Below are positions 31,084 to 33,082 of a stretch of 33,082 bases of DNA, piece after piece. How positions within the stretch are numbered: the stretch's first letter is position 1; each line of letters opens with the position of its first letter. Made by a program: the position numbers and the translations under genes. The DNA is from Hyphomonadaceae bacterium UBA5336 (GTDB lineage: Bacteria; Pseudomonadota; Alphaproteobacteria; Caulobacterales; Hyphomonadaceae), in contig DHQO01000039.1 of assembly GCA_002408125.1 (NCBI GenBank), positions 1-33,082 of the forward strand. Reading direction: 5' to 3'. A model generated the notes under the pieces. That model was not told the origin of the DNA and did not search any database. It saw nothing but the letters and a program-made list of their open reading frames with translations.

Positions 31084-32298
31084 ATGGCCTTCGATGAGCC
31101 GGCCGAACTGGAGGCCTTCCGCGCCGAAACGCGCGCCTGGCTGGAGGAAAACTGCCCGCCCGCCATGCGCACCCCGATGAAGGACGATGAGGTCGTCTGG
31201 GGCGGCAGGCGCGAGACCTTCAGGAATCCCGACGCAAAAGTCTGGCTGGAGCGGATGGGCGAGAAGGGCTGGACCGCGCCGACCTGGCCGGCCGAATATG
31301 GCGGCGGCGGCCTGTCAAAGGCTGAAGCCCGTGTCCTCGAACAGGAGCTGCGTCGCATCAAGGCGCGCCCGGCGCTCTTTTCCTTCGGCCTGTGGATGTT
31401 CGGCCCGGCCCTGCTGGAGTTCGGCAATCACGAGCAGAAACTGCGTTTCATCCCCGATATCGTGAAGGGCAAGACGCGCTGGTGCCAGGGCTATTCAGAG
31501 CCGGGTGCGGGCTCGGATCTCGCCGGCCTGATGACCAAGTGCGAGGACAAGGGTGACCATTGGCTGGTCAATGGCCAGAAGGTGTGGACCTCCTATGCCG
31601 ACCAGGCCGACTGGATCTTCTGCCTGGTGCGCACCGACAAGGAGAAGAAGCATGAAGGCATCTCCTTCCTCGTCTTCGACATGCAAAGCGAGGGCGTGGA
31701 GGCCCGCCCGATCAAGCTGATCTCCGGTTCGTCGCCCTTCTGCGAGACTTTCTTCTCCGATGTGAAAGTGCCCAAGGACCAGCTCGTCGGCGAGTTGAAC
31801 AAGGGCTGGACCATCGCCAAGCGCCTGTTGCAGTTCGAGCGCTCGTCCATCTCAGCTGCGGGATTTGGGGGGGCAGGGGGCTCAGGGATTCTCGGCCCGG
31901 AAGACTATGCCAAGCAGCATATCGGCACCGACAGCGAAGGCCGGATTGCCGATGGCGACCTGCGCGGGCGTATCACTGATCACAAGATGTACGCCAAGGC
32001 CTTCGCCCTGACGGTTGCGCGCAGCCAGGAGCAGTCCAAGGCCGGCCAGGAGGTGGGGCACACGGCTTCCATCATCAAATACGCCGCCGCGAAAATGAAC
32101 CAGGATCGCCACGAGTTGTTGATCGAGGCGCTCGGCACCGAAGGCCTCGGCTGGGAAGGCCCGGGCTTTGACGAGACGGCCATGAAAGCGACGCGCGGCT
32201 GGCTGCGCTCGAAGGGTAATTCCATCGAGGGCGGCACGTCGGAAATCAATCTCAATGTCGTGGCAAAACGCGTGCTTGGCCTGAAGGACCACCAGTAA
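31084..32298 (+). CDS. Acyl-CoA dehydrogenase (FadE-type flavoprotein)
   Basis: A 404-residue acyl-CoA dehydrogenase, FAD-dependent, forming the trans-2-enoyl-CoA. It has the all-alpha N-terminal domain, the FAD/substrate signature WCQGYSEPGAGSDLAGL, the middle beta domain (WLVNGQKVWTSYADQADWIFCLVRT) and the C-terminal GTEGLGWEGPGF and GNSIEGGTSEINLNVVAKRVLGL. GGAGGAGAG precedes the ATG. A Gly-rich insert (GFGGAGGSGI, from a run of G near 31867) interrupts a helix region. Its stop overlaps the start of a second dehydrogenase gene (TAATG). Such pairs often form heteromeric enzymes for bulky substrates such as steroid side chains; this is inference from the pairing. Confidence 0.93.
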   Translation: MAFDEPAELEAFRAETRAWLEENCPPAMRTPMKDDEVVWGGRRETFRNPDAKVWLERMGEKGWTAPTWPAEYGGGGLSKAEARVLEQELRRIKARPALFSFGLWMFGPALLEFGNHEQKLRFIPDIVKGKTRWCQGYSEPGAGSDLAGLMTKCEDKGDHWLVNGQKVWTSYADQADWIFCLVRTDKEKKHEGISFLVFDMQSEGVEARPIKLISGSSPFCETFFSDVKVPKDQLVGELNKGWTIAKRLLQFERSSISAAGFGGAGGSGILGPEDYAKQHIGTDSEGRIADGDLRGRITDHKMYAKAFALTVARSQEQSKAGQEVGHTASIIKYAAAKMNQDRHELLIEALGTEGLGWEGPGFDETAMKATRGWLRSKGNSIEGGTSEINLNVVAKRVLGLKDHQ

Positions 32299-33082
32299 TG
32301 AGCTTCGTTCTTTCTGAAGACCAGCAGATGCTGCGCGATACCGCGCTGTCCTTTGCTGCCGACACCCTGCCCGTCACCTATCTGCGTGGTCAGCGCGATG
32401 CCGGCCGTCAGGGCGGTGATGCCGCCTCGCGCGAACAGCTCGCCGAGCTCGGCTTTTATGGCGTCTTGATCGCCGAGGAGTTCGGCGGCTCGGACTTCGG
32501 CATGGTCGGCATGGGCCAGATCCTGGAAGCGCTCGGGCGCACGCTTGCCCCGTCCGCCCTGATCCAGTCCGGCGTCATCGCCGCCTCGGCCATCGGCATG
32601 GCCGGCACCGAGGCACAGAAGGCCGAGTACCTGCCGAAACTTGCGAGCGGAGAACTCATTGCCGCGCTCGCCCTGGATGAAGGCGCGCATTTCGCCCCGA
32701 CCGCCGTGGCCACCGAAGCGGAGAGCAATGGCCAAGGCTACACGCTCAACGGCGCGAAGCGCTATGTGCCCAACGGCCATGAGGCCGGGCTTTTCATCGT
32801 GGCCGCGCGCACTTTCGGCGAGGCGGGCGACAGCCACGGCATCACGCTCTTCCTCGTGCCGGCCCATGCCGACGGCCTCAGCGTGCAGGCGCTGGGCACC
32901 GTGGATTCTCATGGCGCGGCGCATCTCAGCCTCGATGGCGTGACGGTCGGTCCCGATCAGGTGCTCGGCGATGTCGACAAGGCGACCGATATTCTGGGGC
33001 CTGTGCTCGACCGCGCGGCCATCGCGCAGGCCGCCGAAGCGCTGGGGTCGGCCCAGGCGGCTTTCGACATGACGCTGGACTA
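32298..33082 (+). CDS. Second acyl-CoA dehydrogenase, partial (runs off window)
   Basis: The open frame from ATG 32298 covers 261 codons to the window end without a stop. It begins MSFVLSEDQQMLRDTALSFA, shows GFYGVLIAEEFGGSDFGMVG-like N-terminal sequence (read as FYGVLIAEEFGGSDF), LIAALALDEGAHFAP where the FAD signature lies, and YTLNGAKRYVPNGHEAGLFIVAART in the beta domain. The signature of classical dehydrogenases (the x-TEPxxGSD block) is replaced by ALALDEGAHFAP, common in the partner subunit of heteromeric acyl-CoA dehydrogenases. It overlaps the first gene by one base, so the two are coupled. Confidence 0.88.
   Translation, partial: MSFVLSEDQQMLRDTALSFAADTLPVTYLRGQRDAGRQGGDAASREQLAELGFYGVLIAEEFGGSDFGMVGMGQILEALGRTLAPSALIQSGVIAASAIGMAGTEAQKAEYLPKLASGELIAALALDEGAHFAPTAVATEAESNGQGYTLNGAKRYVPNGHEAGLFIVAARTFGEAGDSHGITLFLVPAHADGLSVQALGTVDSHGAAHLSLDGVTVGPDQVLGDVDKATDILGPVLDRAAIAQAAEALGSAQAAFDMTLD

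Noticed and set aside
1..33082. CRISPR array, toxin-antitoxin or restriction system
   Set aside because: No regularly spaced repeats and no proteins of these families were found on either strand.

Overview
The window reads as a piece of an alphaproteobacterial chromosome. The right half is GC-rich and holds DnaK, GpmA, a SpoU-type methyltransferase, a DUF2061 protein, an UrcA-family protein and a tandem acyl-CoA dehydrogenase pair, a mix that suggests the Maricaulales/Hyphomonadales/Caulobacterales area. This placement rests on remembered family distribution and not on a search. No CRISPR array or replication origin was seen.

Left part (1 to about 15.5 kb) looks like accessory DNA. It starts with an IS3-family insertion sequence cut by the window edge (1-937). 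Nine minus-strand genes follow with almost no gaps (13864 down to 1026). In transcription order they are: PHA synthase-like phaC; a MaoC hydratase fused to phosphate acyltransferase; acetate kinase; a FabI-type enoyl reductase; an outer-membrane efflux lipoprotein; an HlyD-type adaptor; an RbbA-type double-ATPase/permease; a YhhJ-type permease; and an LpxR-type lipid A deacylase. A divergent TetR regulator (14141-14707) faces this operon across a gap carrying an 18-bp palindrome. The first four genes suggest acyl-CoA, acyl-phosphate and hydroxyalkanoate chemistry; the last five suggest an envelope exporter plus lipid A remodelling. A decayed LysR gene (14714-15244) follows.

The boundary is a tRNA-Arg(CCG) gene (15527-15603, minus strand). 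A second copy of only its 5' half lies 136 bp further right (15740-15782) and still has promoter-like boxes. The layout suggests that a mobile element broke the native tRNA gene at the anticodon arm and carried in a complete replacement copy.

Right part (15.8-33.1 kb) looks like core chromosome. It holds a TraB/GumN lipoprotein; a minus-strand operon (AGE-like half protein, gpmA, RibD-like deaminase, family 2 glycosyltransferase); a membrane-anchored unknown protein coupled to a SpoU methyltransferase; a DUF2061 gene behind a Fur-like palindrome; dnaK with a sigma-32-like promoter and its own terminator, without dnaJ; a universal stress protein; a divergent AraC/SDR pair; a divergent 1-Cys peroxiredoxin/SixA pair around a palindrome; an UrcA-family gene and a small unknown gene downstream of an AT-rich tract with repeated TATCGAAAAACA motifs; a large membrane glycosyltransferase and a small membrane protein; a perfect 28-bp inverted repeat; and two acyl-CoA dehydrogenase genes, the second cut by the window end.
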